Assembly: GCF_023509475.1 (NCBI RefSeq)
Contig: NZ_JAKSDZ010000005.1
Coordinates: 87,922-151,921 of the forward strand
Direction: 5' to 3'
DNA length: 64,000 nucleotides
Source of the DNA: Aestuariirhabdus haliotis
GTDB taxonomy: Bacteria; Pseudomonadota; Gammaproteobacteria; Pseudomonadales; Aestuariirhabdaceae
The notes under the pieces were generated by a model that worked only from the letters and a program-made list of their open reading frames with translations, was not told where the DNA came from and ran no database searches. This document shows positions 10,681 through 19,762 of the stretch, in pieces (within the stretch, counting starts at the first letter, position 1; every line of letters begins with the position of its first letter). The position numbers and the translations under genes were made by a program.

Positions 10681-10763
10681 TAAACTCTCTCCCTGAACTT
10701 ATCGAGCATGATGCTCTCTCCTCACTACCCTATCCGTGGCAGCAATAACTTCTACGGCAACAA

Positions 10764-10795
10764 AAAAGGCCGCAGGAGAATCGCTGCGGCCTTTT
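10764..10795 (-). terminator. Strong rho-independent terminator
   Basis: AAAAGGCCGCAG and CTGCGGCCTTTT form a perfect 12-bp stem with an 8-base loop. On the minus strand the stem is followed by a run of six T, so it ends transcripts coming from the small ORF at 10813-10908. It lies 83 bases upstream of the EamA transporter start, so that gene must have its own promoter inside this gap. Confidence 0.85.
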
Positions 10796-10812
10796 GGAAA
10801 AACGCTGTTTAC

Positions 10813-10908
10813 TCAGCAGTTTCGCGCCGCACGCCGCCAGCGACCCCAGACATAAATCGCCAGGAGCTGCTCTTGTAGTGCGCGTTTGAATTGGTGCTGA
10901 GTTTTCAT
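10813..10908 (-). CDS. Possible 31-residue basic small protein
   Basis: An ATG at 10908 opens a 31-codon frame, MKTQHQFKRALQEQLLAIYV then WGRWRRAARNC. It is an amphipathic, arginine-rich peptide with two tryptophans. Its stop lies 18 bases before a strong minus-strand terminator, which has no other gene to serve. The frame can be extended upstream to a non-ATG start at 11007, but that part looks unstructured. The ribosome-binding site is weak (CTGAAGCA). No known family was recognised with certainty. Either this is a real small protein or the terminator ends a small RNA. Confidence 0.45.
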   Translation of the reverse strand: MKTQHQFKRALQEQLLAIYVWGRWRRAARNC

Positions 10909-11143
10909 TGCTTCAGTGTGCAGTGCATCTTCAACGGGGTCAATGCCGCTCCTGTTTTTTTCGCACCACCTTTTTCTGCACACACCACGAGAAAACAATT
11001 GCCCCAAGACCCAGGGTTGGCTTTCTCGAGCAAACTATCACCACGGGGTGGACATATCCTCTCGCTTCCTTACACTCGAGCTTCATCGATTTACAGATCC
11101 TTCCACCCGCCTTTGCCCCAACCTCAGGAGAAAGACCATCACG

Positions 11144-12301
11144 ATGAAAACTTACCTGGTTGGAGGCGCTGTACGGGATGCCATGCTCGGCAGAGCCGTT
11201 AAGGATCGAGACTGGGTTGTGGTCGGCGGTGAAGCTGAGCATATGAAGCGTATGGGTTTTAAACCCGTGGGTCGCGATTTCCCGGTCTTCCTCCACCCCG
11301 ATACTCAGGAGGAGTATGCTCTGGCTCGCACCGAACGCAAAAGCGGCCATGGCTACGGTGGGTTTGAGTTTCACGCCACCCCGGATGTCACTCTGGAGGA
11401 GGATCTCAAGCGTCGAGACCTGACCATCAATGCCATGGCGCGGGATGAATCGGGCCAGTTAATCGATCCTTACAACGGGGCCATGGATCTGGAAAATCGC
11501 TGTCTGCGTCATGTTTCAGAGGCGTTCTGCGAAGACCCGCTACGGGTTCTCCGTGTCGCCCGCTTTGCCGCTCGCTACTACCATATGGGCTTTTACGTGG
11601 CCGAAGAAACCCTCGAACTGATGCGAACAATCGGCCAATCGGGGGAACTCAACCATCTGGTACCCGAACGGGTATGGCAGGAAACCTGCTCAGCACTAGC
11701 TGAACCGGACGCCGACCATTACTTTACTACCCTGATTGACTGCGACGCCCTGCCCATTGTGCTGCCCGAAATGGCAAACGCTATCCAATCCCTGGAGCAA
11801 TTTCCCCTGCGAGCATTACGACTGGCCCTACAAAATGGGTTATCAGTGGTAGAGCGCTTTGCCTGTGTATCCCTGCAAACACTCAAGGGAGATAAGGCAA
11901 GTATTGAAGTACTGCAAAAGCTATGCAAACGCTTACGCTTGCCTCAACCATACTCTGAGCTTGCTCGACTGTTAAATCAGCACCTCCCGGTGCTGCAGCA
12001 GGAAGATTGGCGAGCCGAAACCCTCTGGCCCTTGCTGGAACGGTTAGATGCCCTGCGCCGACCAGAACGCCTGCAATCATTACTCGAATGCATCGCCACT
12101 GTCTCGGACCTGCAACAACAGCCAGCATTGCCCCGGGAGGTCATGACGCTGGTGCAGCAAGCTCGTAGCATCAACGCGCAAAACCTTATGTCGCAGGGCA
12201 TTCAAGGTCCCGCACTCGGTAAAGCCCTAAGAGCATTGCGCATCGAACACACCCGACTCTGGATAAACCAAACAGCAGCAGGAGACAGTCACCATGGATG
12301 A
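11144..12301 (+). CDS. cca: CCA tRNA nucleotidyltransferase
   Basis: This enzyme adds or repairs the 3'-CCA end of tRNAs. The N-terminal half is typical class II Cca: YLVGGAVRDAMLGR, the catalytic DRDWVVVG carboxylates, EYALARTERKSGHGYGGF, and EEDLKRRDLTINAMARDE followed by the RFAARY segment. The product is 385 residues. The C-terminal region lacks an obvious HD phosphohydrolase motif, so it is probably not the multifunctional enteric type with phosphatase activity. The ATG at 11144 matches the family N-terminus MKTYLVGG; an open frame continuing upstream to 10916 looks non-coding. The stop overlaps folM by 8 bases. Confidence 0.93.
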   Translation: MKTYLVGGAVRDAMLGRAVKDRDWVVVGGEAEHMKRMGFKPVGRDFPVFLHPDTQEEYALARTERKSGHGYGGFEFHATPDVTLEEDLKRRDLTINAMARDESGQLIDPYNGAMDLENRCLRHVSEAFCEDPLRVLRVARFAARYYHMGFYVAEETLELMRTIGQSGELNHLVPERVWQETCSALAEPDADHYFTTLIDCDALPIVLPEMANAIQSLEQFPLRALRLALQNGLSVVERFACVSLQTLKGDKASIEVLQKLCKRLRLPQPYSELARLLNQHLPVLQQEDWRAETLWPLLERLDALRRPERLQSLLECIATVSDLQQQPALPREVMTLVQQARSINAQNLMSQGIQGPALGKALRALRIEHTRLWINQTAAGDSHHG

Positions 12302-13013
12302 AGCACTTATTATCACCGGTGCTGGCACCCGGGTGGGATTGCATTGCGCGCTGCGTCTACACCAACAAGGTTATAAGGTGCTGGCTCATTACCATACCGA
12401 GCGCGAAGAGCTGGAGCAGTTACGTCAGCGGCAGATTCCCTGCCTGCAAGGTGACCTGTCGACGCGTGAAGGCATAGAACAGCTTGCCGAAGCCCTGGTC
12501 GACCGGTGCACATCCGTCCGCGCCCTGATTCATAATGCATCCGCCTTTGAAACCACACCGACTGATGCCACCGCAGCGACCGATCTTTTTGGCCGCTTTT
12601 ACCATATCCATATGCTGGCCCCCTACCGACTTAATCAGGCATTAAGCAAGGCGCTCAACAACTGCACAGCAGAACACAGTGACATCGTCCATATCACTGA
12701 TATTTTTGCCGATAACCCGAATCCGGTATTCGATATCTACTGTGCCAGTAAAGCCGGCCTGGCCAACCTCAATCTTTCCTTTGCCAAGCAATTAGCGCCA
12801 AAGGTAAAGGTCAATGCTATCGCCCCAGGCCCCATTCGCTTTAAGGCGTGGCACAGCGAAGCCGTGCAAAACAGCATTATTGAACAAACCCTGCTGAAAA
12901 CCGAAGGAGGCGAAGAAGCCATATACCTTGCGGTACAGTGCTTACTGGACAACCCTTATATGACCGGTGGCACGATCAAGGTAGATGGTGGTCGCTCCAT
13001 CGCCAACCTCTAA
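12294..13013 (+). CDS. folM: Dihydromonapterin reductase FolM (short-chain dehydrogenase)
   Basis: FolM is an SDR that reduces dihydromonapterin to tetrahydromonapterin and has weak dihydrofolate reductase activity. The 239-residue protein has an N-terminal Rossmann loop variant ITGAGTRVGL, the ALIHNAS segment, the HITDIFAD strand, the catalytic YCASK motif, APKVKVNAIAPGP, and a C-terminal KVDGGRSI. These match FolM better than FabG. Location supports this: the opposing folK and folB are immediate neighbours. It starts inside the end of cca (8-base overlap), so the two are cotranscribed. A general SDR role remains possible. Confidence 0.85.
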   Translation: MDEALIITGAGTRVGLHCALRLHQQGYKVLAHYHTEREELEQLRQRQIPCLQGDLSTREGIEQLAEALVDRCTSVRALIHNASAFETTPTDATAATDLFGRFYHIHMLAPYRLNQALSKALNNCTAEHSDIVHITDIFADNPNPVFDIYCASKAGLANLNLSFAKQLAPKVKVNAIAPGPIRFKAWHSEAVQNSIIEQTLLKTEGGEEAIYLAVQCLLDNPYMTGGTIKVDGGRSIANL

Positions 13014-13475
13014 CCCCCCCTCAAAGTTGAGCACGCAGGTCGGCAACCCTGGAGATCGAGGTGTCTGCCCCGACAACCAACCTGCCAGCTCGGCCGCTAT
13101 CGCCCGATAATAGTTTTCCCGGATGTCGCCAGCGGACCATAATTCACCCTCCGGCATCTCTACCAGGGTATCCAGGTCCGCAGGTCGATCGATATTCTTA
13201 CGATCAGGATGGGAACGATCCCGACCCAGCTGTTCCTCGAGGCCATTGGTCCATTGCTTAAGCTCTGTCACCGATAATTCCGTTTCAAGATAGAGCATAA
13301 AATTAATGAAATGGTTAGGGGTCTCCACACCATCAGGCTCGGTATGAATCAAGCTGCTGAGACTGCAACTGCCAAATCGATGCAATACCGCCCGAATGAT
13401 CTGCTCGCAGTGATACCGAGGAGACAAATTGCTACCTACCCCAATCAGATAAGCAGACCGCTTAGCTGAGCTCAT
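12942..13475 (-). CDS. folK: Divergent HPPK-like 2-amino-4-hydroxy-6-hydroxymethyldihydropteridine pyrophosphokinase
   Basis: This 177-residue protein has the HPPK fold signatures: LIGVGSNLSPRYHCEQ, the pterin-binding TEPDGVETPNHFINFM, and a basic loop ending in PADLDTLVE, a variant of the usual RxLDxDLL metal site. It would transfer pyrophosphate from ATP to the pterin ahead of FolP. It follows folB, whose stop it overlaps by 14 bases. The ATG at 13475 is chosen because the family begins just before the GSN motif. The final 24 codons run antisense to the end of folM (72-base overlap). The altered motifs make it a specialised or weaker HPPK; another folK may exist elsewhere. Confidence 0.75.
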   Translation of the reverse strand: MSSAKRSAYLIGVGSNLSPRYHCEQIIRAVLHRFGSCSLSSLIHTEPDGVETPNHFINFMLYLETELSVTELKQWTNGLEEQLGRDRSHPDRKNIDRPADLDTLVEMPEGELWSAGDIRENYYRAIAAELAGWLSGQTPRSPGLPTCVLNFEGGLEVGDGATTIYLDRATGHIRVVQ

Positions 13476-13830
13476 CACGCCCTCGCTCGCACTCGATAAC
13501 CGCCATGGCCGGAGCAATCGCCTTGGGTTTGCGTATTCGAACGCCCACCCGACTAGCCGGATAGCGATTCAATAACATCTGCAAAATGCTGTCGGCCAAT
13601 GCCTCGATTAATTGAAAGCGGCTTTGCTGACAAAGGTCGGTGACGTGCTCGGCTATATCGGCATAATTCAAGGCGTCGTCGAGATCATCGGAGGCGAAGG
13701 CGGCGGAGAAATCCGTAAGCAGCCACAGGTCCAGTATCAACGGCTGGGTTTGTTGCTGCTCCCAGTCATACACCCCGATGATCACCTCTACCGATAAATT
13801 GTCGATCGATACTTTATCCAAGCTACCCAT
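13462..13830 (-). CDS. folB: Dihydroneopterin aldolase
   Basis: FolB cleaves or epimerises 7,8-dihydroneopterin to give 6-hydroxymethyl-dihydropterin and glycolaldehyde in folate synthesis. The 122-residue product has the expected start, DKVSIDNLSVEVIIGVYDWE (substrate-binding loop), the DALNYADIAEHV segment, and FQLIEALADSILQ with the conserved Glu, ending with RIRKPKAI (the catalytic Lys). The start at 13830 lies 2 bases after the tsaD stop, so tsaD-folB-folK form one transcript. Confidence 0.92.
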   Translation of the reverse strand: MGSLDKVSIDNLSVEVIIGVYDWEQQQTQPLILDLWLLTDFSAAFASDDLDDALNYADIAEHVTDLCQQSRFQLIEALADSILQMLLNRYPASRVGVRIRKPKAIAPAMAVIECERGRDELS

Positions 13831-13832
13831 GC

Positions 13833-14891
13833 CTAATTTGTTTTCTCCGCGTCGATATTCTGAGCACCTAAGGGTTGCAACTGATCCATTGGCCAACGCG
13901 GGCGTGGCTTATTGCCCAATGCCTCTCGCTCTCCGGCCAGCAACCTTTGACAACCGGCAAAGGCAATCATGGCACCATTATCCGTACAAAATTCAGGGCG
14001 TGCGTAAAACAGTTCCCCTTCCTGCTTGGTGGCCATAGCCCCCAGGCCTTCGCGCAATTTACGGTTTGCGCTGACACCACCGGCGATCACCAAGCGCTTA
14101 AATCCCGTCTGCTTGAGCGCACGACGGCATTTGATCACCAGCGTGTCGACCACCGCTTCTTCAAATGCTCGCGCAATATCGGCCCGGGTTTGCTCATCGC
14201 AAATCCCGCCCTCACTATGTTGGGCGACGGTGTTAAGGGTAAAGGTTTTCAGGCCACTGAAACTGAAATCGAGTCCCGGGCGATCGGTCATTGGCCGCGG
14301 AAAACGAAAACGGCCGGCGGCTCCGTGCTGAGCCAGTGCAGCAATTCGTGGGCCGCCCGGGTAATCCAGCCCCATCATTTTGGCCGCTTTATCGAAGGCT
14401 TCCCCGGCGGCGTCATCCAGCGATTCACCCAGTAAACGATATTCACCGATACCGGTCACCTCAACCAGCTGGGTATGCCCCCCGGAGACCAAAAGCGCGA
14501 CAAAAGGGAACGCTGGCGGATTGTCTTCCAGCATGGGGGCCAGTAGATGTCCCTCCATATGATGCACCCCCAGCGCCGGCACCCCCCAGGTATAAGCCAT
14601 GGCCTGTGCCGTACAGCTGCCGACCATCAGGGCGCCAATCAATCCAGGGCCTGCGGTGTAGGCGATAGCATCAATCGAGCCAGATGCTATTTGGGCCTCA
14701 TCCAACACCCGCTGGACCAGTGGTAGCACGCGCTGGACATGATCTCTGGAAGCCAGCTCTGGAACCACGCCGCCATATTCAGCATGCATCTCGGTTTGAC
14801 TGAACAGGGCATCGGCTAGCAACCCCTGATCGCTGTCATAAAGGGCGATACCTGTCTCATCGCAGGACGTCTCTATCCCCAGAACCTTCAT
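13833..14891 (-). CDS. tsaD: tRNA N6-threonylcarbamoyladenosine synthase subunit TsaD
   Basis: TsaD, with TsaB and TsaE, transfers threonylcarbamoyl to A37 of ANN-decoding tRNAs. The 352-residue protein begins [19 protein letters not shown], has the metal histidines H111 and H115 in HHMEGH, the [10 protein letters not shown] nucleotide loop, and a late [11 protein letters not shown]. The ATG at 14891 fits the invariant family N-terminus; an open frame upstream to 14975 does not. It heads the minus-strand unit tsaD-folB-folK and is divergent from rpsU, the usual gammaproteobacterial arrangement. Confidence 0.96.
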   Translation of the reverse strand: MKVLGIETSCDETGIALYDSDQGLLADALFSQTEMHAEYGGVVPELASRDHVQRVLPLVQRVLDEAQIASGSIDAIAYTAGPGLIGALMVGSCTAQAMAYTWGVPALGVHHMEGHLLAPMLEDNPPAFPFVALLVSGGHTQLVEVTGIGEYRLLGESLDDAAGEAFDKAAKMMGLDYPGGPRIAALAQHGAAGRFRFPRPMTDRPGLDFSFSGLKTFTLNTVAQHSEGGICDEQTRADIARAFEEAVVDTLVIKCRRALKQTGFKRLVIAGGVSANRKLREGLGAMATKQEGELFYARPEFCTDNGAMIAFAGCQRLLAGEREALGNKPRPRWPMDQLQPLGAQNIDAEKTN

Positions 14892-14956
14892 TAAGCCCTC
14901 ACTATATCTGCCATAATCCGCTCTCTGCGGCGAATCATACTGGCAAGGCGAGCTGA

Positions 14957-14988
14957 TTGCATCCGTAGCCAGCAAAGTCCGTTATACT
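14957..14988 (+). promoter_or_regulatory. Candidate promoter of the rpsU-yqeY-dnaG-rpoD operon
   Basis: A near-consensus -10 hexamer TATACT lies at 14983-14988, about 131 bases ahead of rpsU. A possible -35, TTGCAT at 14957-14962, is 20 bases away, longer than ideal, so the -35 assignment is uncertain. The 227 bases between tsaD and rpsU otherwise hold no gene. The leader continues to a good ribosome-binding site, AGGAAGGTG, ahead of rpsU. Confidence 0.45.
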
Positions 14989-15118
14989 ATTTTTACTGGC
15001 AGTGCTTTGCATTTAAGGATCAAAGACAGTAACATGCGCTGCCCTGATATGGGGATTGGTGCAATTGTCACCAATTTCACTTAATTGAAACCACATTTAA
15101 TAGGAAGGTGATTAGCTA

Positions 15119-15334
15119 ATGCCTGCGGTAAAAGTTAAAGAAAACGAGCCTTTTGACATTGCCCTGCGTCGGTTTAAGCGCTCCTGCGAGAAGGCCGGGG
15201 TTCTGGCTGAAGTTCGTCGCCGTGAGCACTACGAGAAGCCCACTACTGTGCGTAAGCGCGCTGCAGCTGCTGCTGTAAAGCGTCACGCCAAGAAGGTTTC
15301 TCGCGAGCAGAAACGTCACGTACGCTTGTACTAG
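15119..15334 (+). CDS. rpsU: 30S ribosomal protein S21
   Basis: S21 is a small, very basic 30S subunit protein that helps expose the anti-Shine-Dalgarno region of 16S rRNA. The 71-residue protein has the family sequence [16 protein letters not shown] and the basic tail [14 protein letters not shown]. It is the first gene of the macromolecular synthesis operon with yqeY, dnaG and rpoD, linking translation, replication priming and transcription. Confidence 0.98.
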   Translation: MPAVKVKENEPFDIALRRFKRSCEKAGVLAEVRRREHYEKPTTVRKRAAAAAVKRHAKKVSREQKRHVRLY

Positions 15335-15362
15335 TCGACTATTTGTTCCTGTCTCGATTCCG

Positions 15363-15812
15363 ATGAGTAATAGCACCAAGCAAAGCCTGACCGAGGCTAT
15401 GAAAAGCGCCATGCGAGCCAAAGACAAGGCTCGCCTGGGCGTCATTCGCATGGCTCTGTCTGAGTTCAAGCGCATCGAAGTGGATGAGCGCATTGAAGTC
15501 GATGAGGCTCGCTCTATTGCTATTCTCGACAAAATGGTCAAGCAGCGCCGCGATGCGCACGCTCAATACCAGGATGCCGGGCGAGACGATCTTGCAGAAC
15601 AGGAATCCTACGAGGTTTCGGTTCTGCAAGAGTTCCTGCCCTCTCAACTGACCACCGACGAACTGCAGTCTTTGATCAACGACACCATTAAAGAGTCCGG
15701 TGCCGAATCCATGAAAGACATGGGCAAAGTCATGGGCACCCTGAAAGCCAAAGTACAGGGCCGCGCTGACATGGGCGTTGTCAGCAAAATGATCAAGGCC
15801 ACCCTGGCCTAA
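15363..15812 (+). CDS. GatB/YqeY domain-containing protein
   Basis: The 149-residue protein is a stand-alone YqeY domain, related to the tRNA-binding C-terminal part of GatB and thought to have a tRNA-related role. Typical features are the N-terminal helix KQSLTEAMKSAMRAKDKARL, the RRDAHAQYQDAGRDDLAEQE segment and the C-terminal GKVMGTLKAKVQGRADMG. It sits 28 bases after rpsU and 63 bases before dnaG, the normal place in Pseudomonas-type bacteria. Its precise biochemical function is not established. Confidence 0.92.
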   Translation: MSNSTKQSLTEAMKSAMRAKDKARLGVIRMALSEFKRIEVDERIEVDEARSIAILDKMVKQRRDAHAQYQDAGRDDLAEQESYEVSVLQEFLPSQLTTDELQSLINDTIKESGAESMKDMGKVMGTLKAKVQGRADMGVVSKMIKATLA

Positions 15813-15875
15813 CCCCTGACACCCGCATCACTGTGATACACTGGCCTCCTGTTTTTTACGGGTAGCACACTGCCA

Positions 15876-17726
15876 ATGGCCGGCCTGATTCCACAACCTT
15901 TTATCGACGACCTTCTTGCTCGAACCGACATCGTTGATGTGGTGGGTTCACGAGTCAAACTGCGTAAGTCCGGTAAAAATCATTCTGCCCTGTGCCCTTT
16001 CCACCAGGAAAAATCGCCATCATTTAGCGTCAACGCAGACAAGCAATTCTATTATTGCTTTGGCTGCGGCGCTGCCGGTAACGCGATCGGTTTTATCATG
16101 GAATTCGATCGCCTCGAATTTCCGGAAGCCGTGGAAGATCTGGCCAACAAGCTAGGCCTTGAAGTACCCCACGAAGCCAGCAGCCACCAAAACATTGAAC
16201 AAAAGCAGCGACTCAATACACTGTACGAGTTACTGGAAAATGCCAACGATTATTTCCAACAGCAACTGCGCGAACACGATCAGCGACCACGAGCGGTCAA
16301 CTACCTGAAGCAACGCCAACTCTCCGGGGCCATTGCCCGCCAGTTTGGAATCGGCTACGCACCTCCCGGCTGGGACAACCTGCAACAAGCCTTGCAAAGC
16401 CCTGAACATGGAGAAGCTGAACTGCTTGAGGTCGGGCTGCTGGTCGAGAACGAAGAAAAGAAAACCCGGTACGATCGTTTTCGGGATCGTATTATTTTCC
16501 CCATTCGCGATACCCGCGGACGTACCATCGGTTTCGGAGGGCGCGTACTGGGTGACGACAAGCCCAAATACCTGAACTCACCCGAGACACCGGTTTTCCA
16601 TAAGGGACAGGAGCTTTACGGTCTTTATGAAGCTCGACAGGCCAACCGCCAACTGCAGCAACTGATCGTTGTTGAGGGTTATATGGACGTAGTGGCCCTG
16701 GCGCAACATGGCATCAATAACGCCGTCGCCACCCTTGGCACCGCAACCAGCACCGACCATATCAACCGCTTATTCAAAGTTGTTCCCGATATTGTGTTCT
16801 GCTTCGATGGCGATGCTGCCGGCCGTAAAGCCGCCTGGCGCGCCCTGGAATCCACCCTGCCAGCCATGAACGACGGCCGACAATGTCGCTTCCTGTTTCT
16901 ACCCGACGGGGAAGATCCAGACAGCCTGGTTCAGCAAGAGGGAGCCAGCGGTATGCGCGAACGAATACAAAACGACGCCCTACCTCTCGACCGCTTCCTG
17001 TTTGATCAACTGAGCAAAGATCTGGACATGGAAAGCATGGATGGCTGCGCTCGCCTGACTCACCTGGCGACGCCGCTCCTGCAACAACTACCCGATGGGG
17101 CCTTTCGCAGCTTAATGTTACGAAGGCTGGCCAACCTGACCGGACTCGAAGCACAGGAACTGCGGGAACGTATCGAGGATACCCCTAAGGCACCCTCTCA
17201 AGAGCAAACCGGCCCGGTACAACAAAACACCCAGCCACCCAGGTCTTTTTCTCGCACCCCATTTAACAATCAACCCAGACAGCGGCATGACATCTCCCTT
17301 GGCAACTTAAAGCCTGTACAACAAGCCCTGTTTCTATTGCTGCGCTACCCCGAAATCGTCCATAAAACTCCCGACATCAGCCGCCTGCAATCGAGCCCCG
17401 ACAGCGACAATCAAGCACTACTAAAAGTGATCGAGACATTAAAAGCCCATACAACCCCGACTCTTGGGGCCCTGCTAGGCTCTATTTATGGAACCGAAGA
17501 ACTGGAACCCATACTGGCACCCGCCAAACGAAATCCAGAACTGCCAACGGATGAGCCAACGCAACTCTATAGCGATATCCTGAACAGCATTTGCCAGCAA
17601 ACACAGCAGGCGGAAAACCATCAACGTATGACCAAACTGGTGAGCGATAATCAGGGCGCTTTAACCAGTGACGAAAAGCACACACTGAAGGCGCTGTTCA
17701 AGGCAAAGCGGGAAAGTTTGAACTAG
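15876..17726 (+). CDS. dnaG: DNA primase
   Basis: DnaG makes RNA primers at the replication fork with DnaB. The 616-residue product has the CHC2 zinc site (C40, H43, C61, C64: LCPFHQEKSPSFSV and YYCFGCGAAGN), the catalytic core with IGFGGRVL, the Toprim motif VVEGYMDVVAL and CFDGDAAGRKAA, and a C-terminal helicase-interaction domain after a proline/glutamine-rich linker (about residues 430-470). It is cotranscribed with rpsU, yqeY and probably rpoD. Confidence 0.97.
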   Translation: MAGLIPQPFIDDLLARTDIVDVVGSRVKLRKSGKNHSALCPFHQEKSPSFSVNADKQFYYCFGCGAAGNAIGFIMEFDRLEFPEAVEDLANKLGLEVPHEASSHQNIEQKQRLNTLYELLENANDYFQQQLREHDQRPRAVNYLKQRQLSGAIARQFGIGYAPPGWDNLQQALQSPEHGEAELLEVGLLVENEEKKTRYDRFRDRIIFPIRDTRGRTIGFGGRVLGDDKPKYLNSPETPVFHKGQELYGLYEARQANRQLQQLIVVEGYMDVVALAQHGINNAVATLGTATSTDHINRLFKVVPDIVFCFDGDAAGRKAAWRALESTLPAMNDGRQCRFLFLPDGEDPDSLVQQEGASGMRERIQNDALPLDRFLFDQLSKDLDMESMDGCARLTHLATPLLQQLPDGAFRSLMLRRLANLTGLEAQELRERIEDTPKAPSQEQTGPVQQNTQPPRSFSRTPFNNQPRQRHDISLGNLKPVQQALFLLLRYPEIVHKTPDISRLQSSPDSDNQALLKVIETLKAHTTPTLGALLGSIYGTEELEPILAPAKRNPELPTDEPTQLYSDILNSICQQTQQAENHQRMTKLVSDNQGALTSDEKHTLKALFKAKRESLN

Positions 17727-17824
17727 CCTGACAGCTGTCAGAAAAAAATCATTCACCAATGGTTGCAAAGCGACCACTCACTCCCCATATAGTTAATCAA
17801 TTCTCAAGTTTGCCCGGCACAGAG

Positions 17825-17855
17825 CTGGCACAAAATGCCAGATCTACGCTATAAT
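17825..17855 (+). promoter_or_regulatory. Candidate rpoD promoter with overlapping inverted repeat
   Basis: A perfect -10 TATAAT lies at 17850-17855, 56 bases ahead of the rpoD start. No strong -35 is seen: CTGGCA at 17825-17830 is 19 bases upstream. A perfect 6-bp inverted repeat, CTGGCA-CAAAA-TGCCAG (17825-17841), occupies the -35 region and could bind a regulator. A 14-base palindrome CTGACAGCTGTCAG lies further up at 17728-17741, right after the dnaG stop. Both suggest rpoD has a promoter separate from the upstream operon. Confidence 0.5.
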
Positions 17856-17910
17856 TGCTCGCTTACCGTTTTATCAGGTAACCCCGCTTTTCGTTGTTAA
17901 TAGGGTTGAT

Positions 17911-19710
17911 ATGTCCGCAAGTGCACAACAGCAGTCTCGTTTGAAAGAGCTGATCTCACGGGGCCGAGAACAAGGCTACCTTACTTACGCAGAAGTTAAC
18001 GACCACCTCCCCGAGGATATCTCTGATCCCGATCAGGTAGAAGATATCATCCGCATGATCAATGACATGGGGATCAAGGTCTATGAGACGGCCCCCGATG
18101 CCGATGAGCTACTGCTAAGCGAATCTGAAACCGATGAAGTCGCTGCCGAAGAAGCAGCCGCTGCACTGGCTGCAGTTGAGCAAGAGAGCGGTCGCACCAC
18201 TGACCCGGTGCGTATGTATATGCGTGAAATGGGTACCGTGGAACTGCTCACCCGCGAAGGCGAAATCGTCATCGCCAAGCGCATCGAGGAAGGTACTCGG
18301 GAAGTGATGGCCGCCCTGGCCTATTTCCCTGGCTCCGTTTCCGCCATCATTGGCGAATACGATCGCATCATCGAAGAAGAGGGGCGGATCAGCGACCTGA
18401 TCAGCGGATACCTGGACGCCGACGATGTTATCCCTCCTCCTGCGGCACCTGCCAGCAGTGATGACAGCGATGATGATGACGATGAAGAGACCGACAACGG
18501 TCCAGACCCGGAAGAAACCCGCCAGCGTTTCGACGAACTTCGTAGTCTGCTGAAGAAAGCCGACGCAGCAACCAGCAAGCACGGTCGCGACAGCAAACAG
18601 GGCGAAAAAGCCCTACAGCAACTTGCTGAGCGCTTTATGCCGATCAAGCTTACTCCCCGCTTTTTCGACGATCTGGTTTTCAATGTGCGCAGCGCACTGG
18701 ATACCATTCGCCGCAACGAACGCAACATCATGCAGCTGTGTGTGCGTTCTGCTCGTTTGCCACGCAAAAACTTTTTGGCCGAATTCCCTGGCAACGAAAC
18801 CAACCTTGACTGGATCGATGAGCTGGTGAAAAAATTCAGCAGCCATGCCCAGGGCATCGAAAACAATCGTCAGGACATTCTGCGAAGCCAACGCCGCCTG
18901 CGCGGCATCGAAGAATTAATCTCCCTGAGCATCCCCGAGATTAAAGAGATCAATCGCCGCATGTCGATTGGTGAAGCTCGCGCTCGTCGTGCCAAGAAAG
19001 AGATGGTCGAAGCCAACCTGCGCCTGGTTATCTCTATCGCCAAGAAATACACCAACCGCGGTCTGCAATTCCTGGATCTGATCCAGGAAGGCAACATCGG
19101 CTTGATGAAAGCGGTCGACAAGTTCGAATACCGTCGAGGCTATAAGTTCTCGACCTACGCCACCTGGTGGATTCGTCAGGCCATCACCCGCTCCATTGCG
19201 GACCAGGCTCGCACCATTCGTATTCCGGTGCATATGATCGAGACCATTAACAAGCTGAATCGAATCTCACGTCAGATGCTACAGGAAATGGGTCGCGAAC
19301 CTACTCCGGAAGAACTGGGTGAGCGCATGGAAATGCCTGAGGATAAAATCCGCAAGGTGCTGAAGATTGCCAAGGAGCCCATCTCCATGGAGACGCCCAT
19401 CGGTGATGATGAAGATTCACATCTGGGCGACTTTATTGAAGACACCACCATACATTCGCCAGTCGATTCGGCAACCGGTGAAGGCCTGCGAGAAGCCACC
19501 AAAGATGTATTGTCCGGACTGACTGCACGCGAGGCCAAAGTGCTACGCATGCGATTCGGCATCAATATGAATACCGATCACACTCTTGAAGAGGTAGGTA
19601 AACAGTTTGATGTAACCCGTGAGCGTATTCGTCAGATCGAAGCCAAGGCTTTGCGCAAACTTCGCCATCCGACCCGTTCTGACCATCTGCGCAGCTTCCT
19701 CGACGAGTAA
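17911..19710 (+). CDS. rpoD: RNA polymerase sigma factor RpoD (sigma-70)
   Basis: This is the primary sigma factor. The 599-residue protein has region 1.1 (N-terminal 80 residues), region 1.2 ([11 protein letters not shown]), the non-conserved spacer with an acidic run ([10 protein letters not shown], about residues 187-200), region 2 ([18 protein letters not shown] and the -10-reading [10 protein letters not shown]), region 3 ([14 protein letters not shown]) and region 4 ([20 protein letters not shown]). It ends in SFLDE as in Pseudomonas. A terminator follows directly. Confidence 0.98.
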   Translation: MSASAQQQSRLKELISRGREQGYLTYAEVNDHLPEDISDPDQVEDIIRMINDMGIKVYETAPDADELLLSESETDEVAAEEAAAALAAVEQESGRTTDPVRMYMREMGTVELLTREGEIVIAKRIEEGTREVMAALAYFPGSVSAIIGEYDRIIEEEGRISDLISGYLDADDVIPPPAAPASSDDSDDDDDEETDNGPDPEETRQRFDELRSLLKKADAATSKHGRDSKQGEKALQQLAERFMPIKLTPRFFDDLVFNVRSALDTIRRNERNIMQLCVRSARLPRKNFLAEFPGNETNLDWIDELVKKFSSHAQGIENNRQDILRSQRRLRGIEELISLSIPEIKEINRRMSIGEARARRAKKEMVEANLRLVISIAKKYTNRGLQFLDLIQEGNIGLMKAVDKFEYRRGYKFSTYATWWIRQAITRSIADQARTIRIPVHMIETINKLNRISRQMLQEMGREPTPEELGERMEMPEDKIRKVLKIAKEPISMETPIGDDEDSHLGDFIEDTTIHSPVDSATGEGLREATKDVLSGLTAREAKVLRMRFGINMNTDHTLEEVGKQFDVTRERIRQIEAKALRKLRHPTRSDHLRSFLDE

Positions 19711-19722
19711 GCAACTCAAACG

Positions 19723-19762
19723 CAGCATAAAAAAGGCACCTTCGGGTGCCTTTTTTATGCTG
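19723..19762. terminator. Bidirectional terminator between rpoD and miaA
   Basis: The whole 40 bases form a perfect hairpin with an 18-bp stem (arms from CAGCATAAAAAAGGCACC, 19723-19740) and a TTCG tetraloop. A-tracts and T-tracts within both arms allow it to work in both directions, ending rpoD from the left and miaA from the right. It overlaps the last codons of miaA. Confidence 0.9.

Noticed and set aside
10916..11143. Upstream extension of the cca frame (76 codons)
   Set aside because: The family starts at MKTYLVGGAVRDAM; the extension has no domain and crosses the small ORF region.
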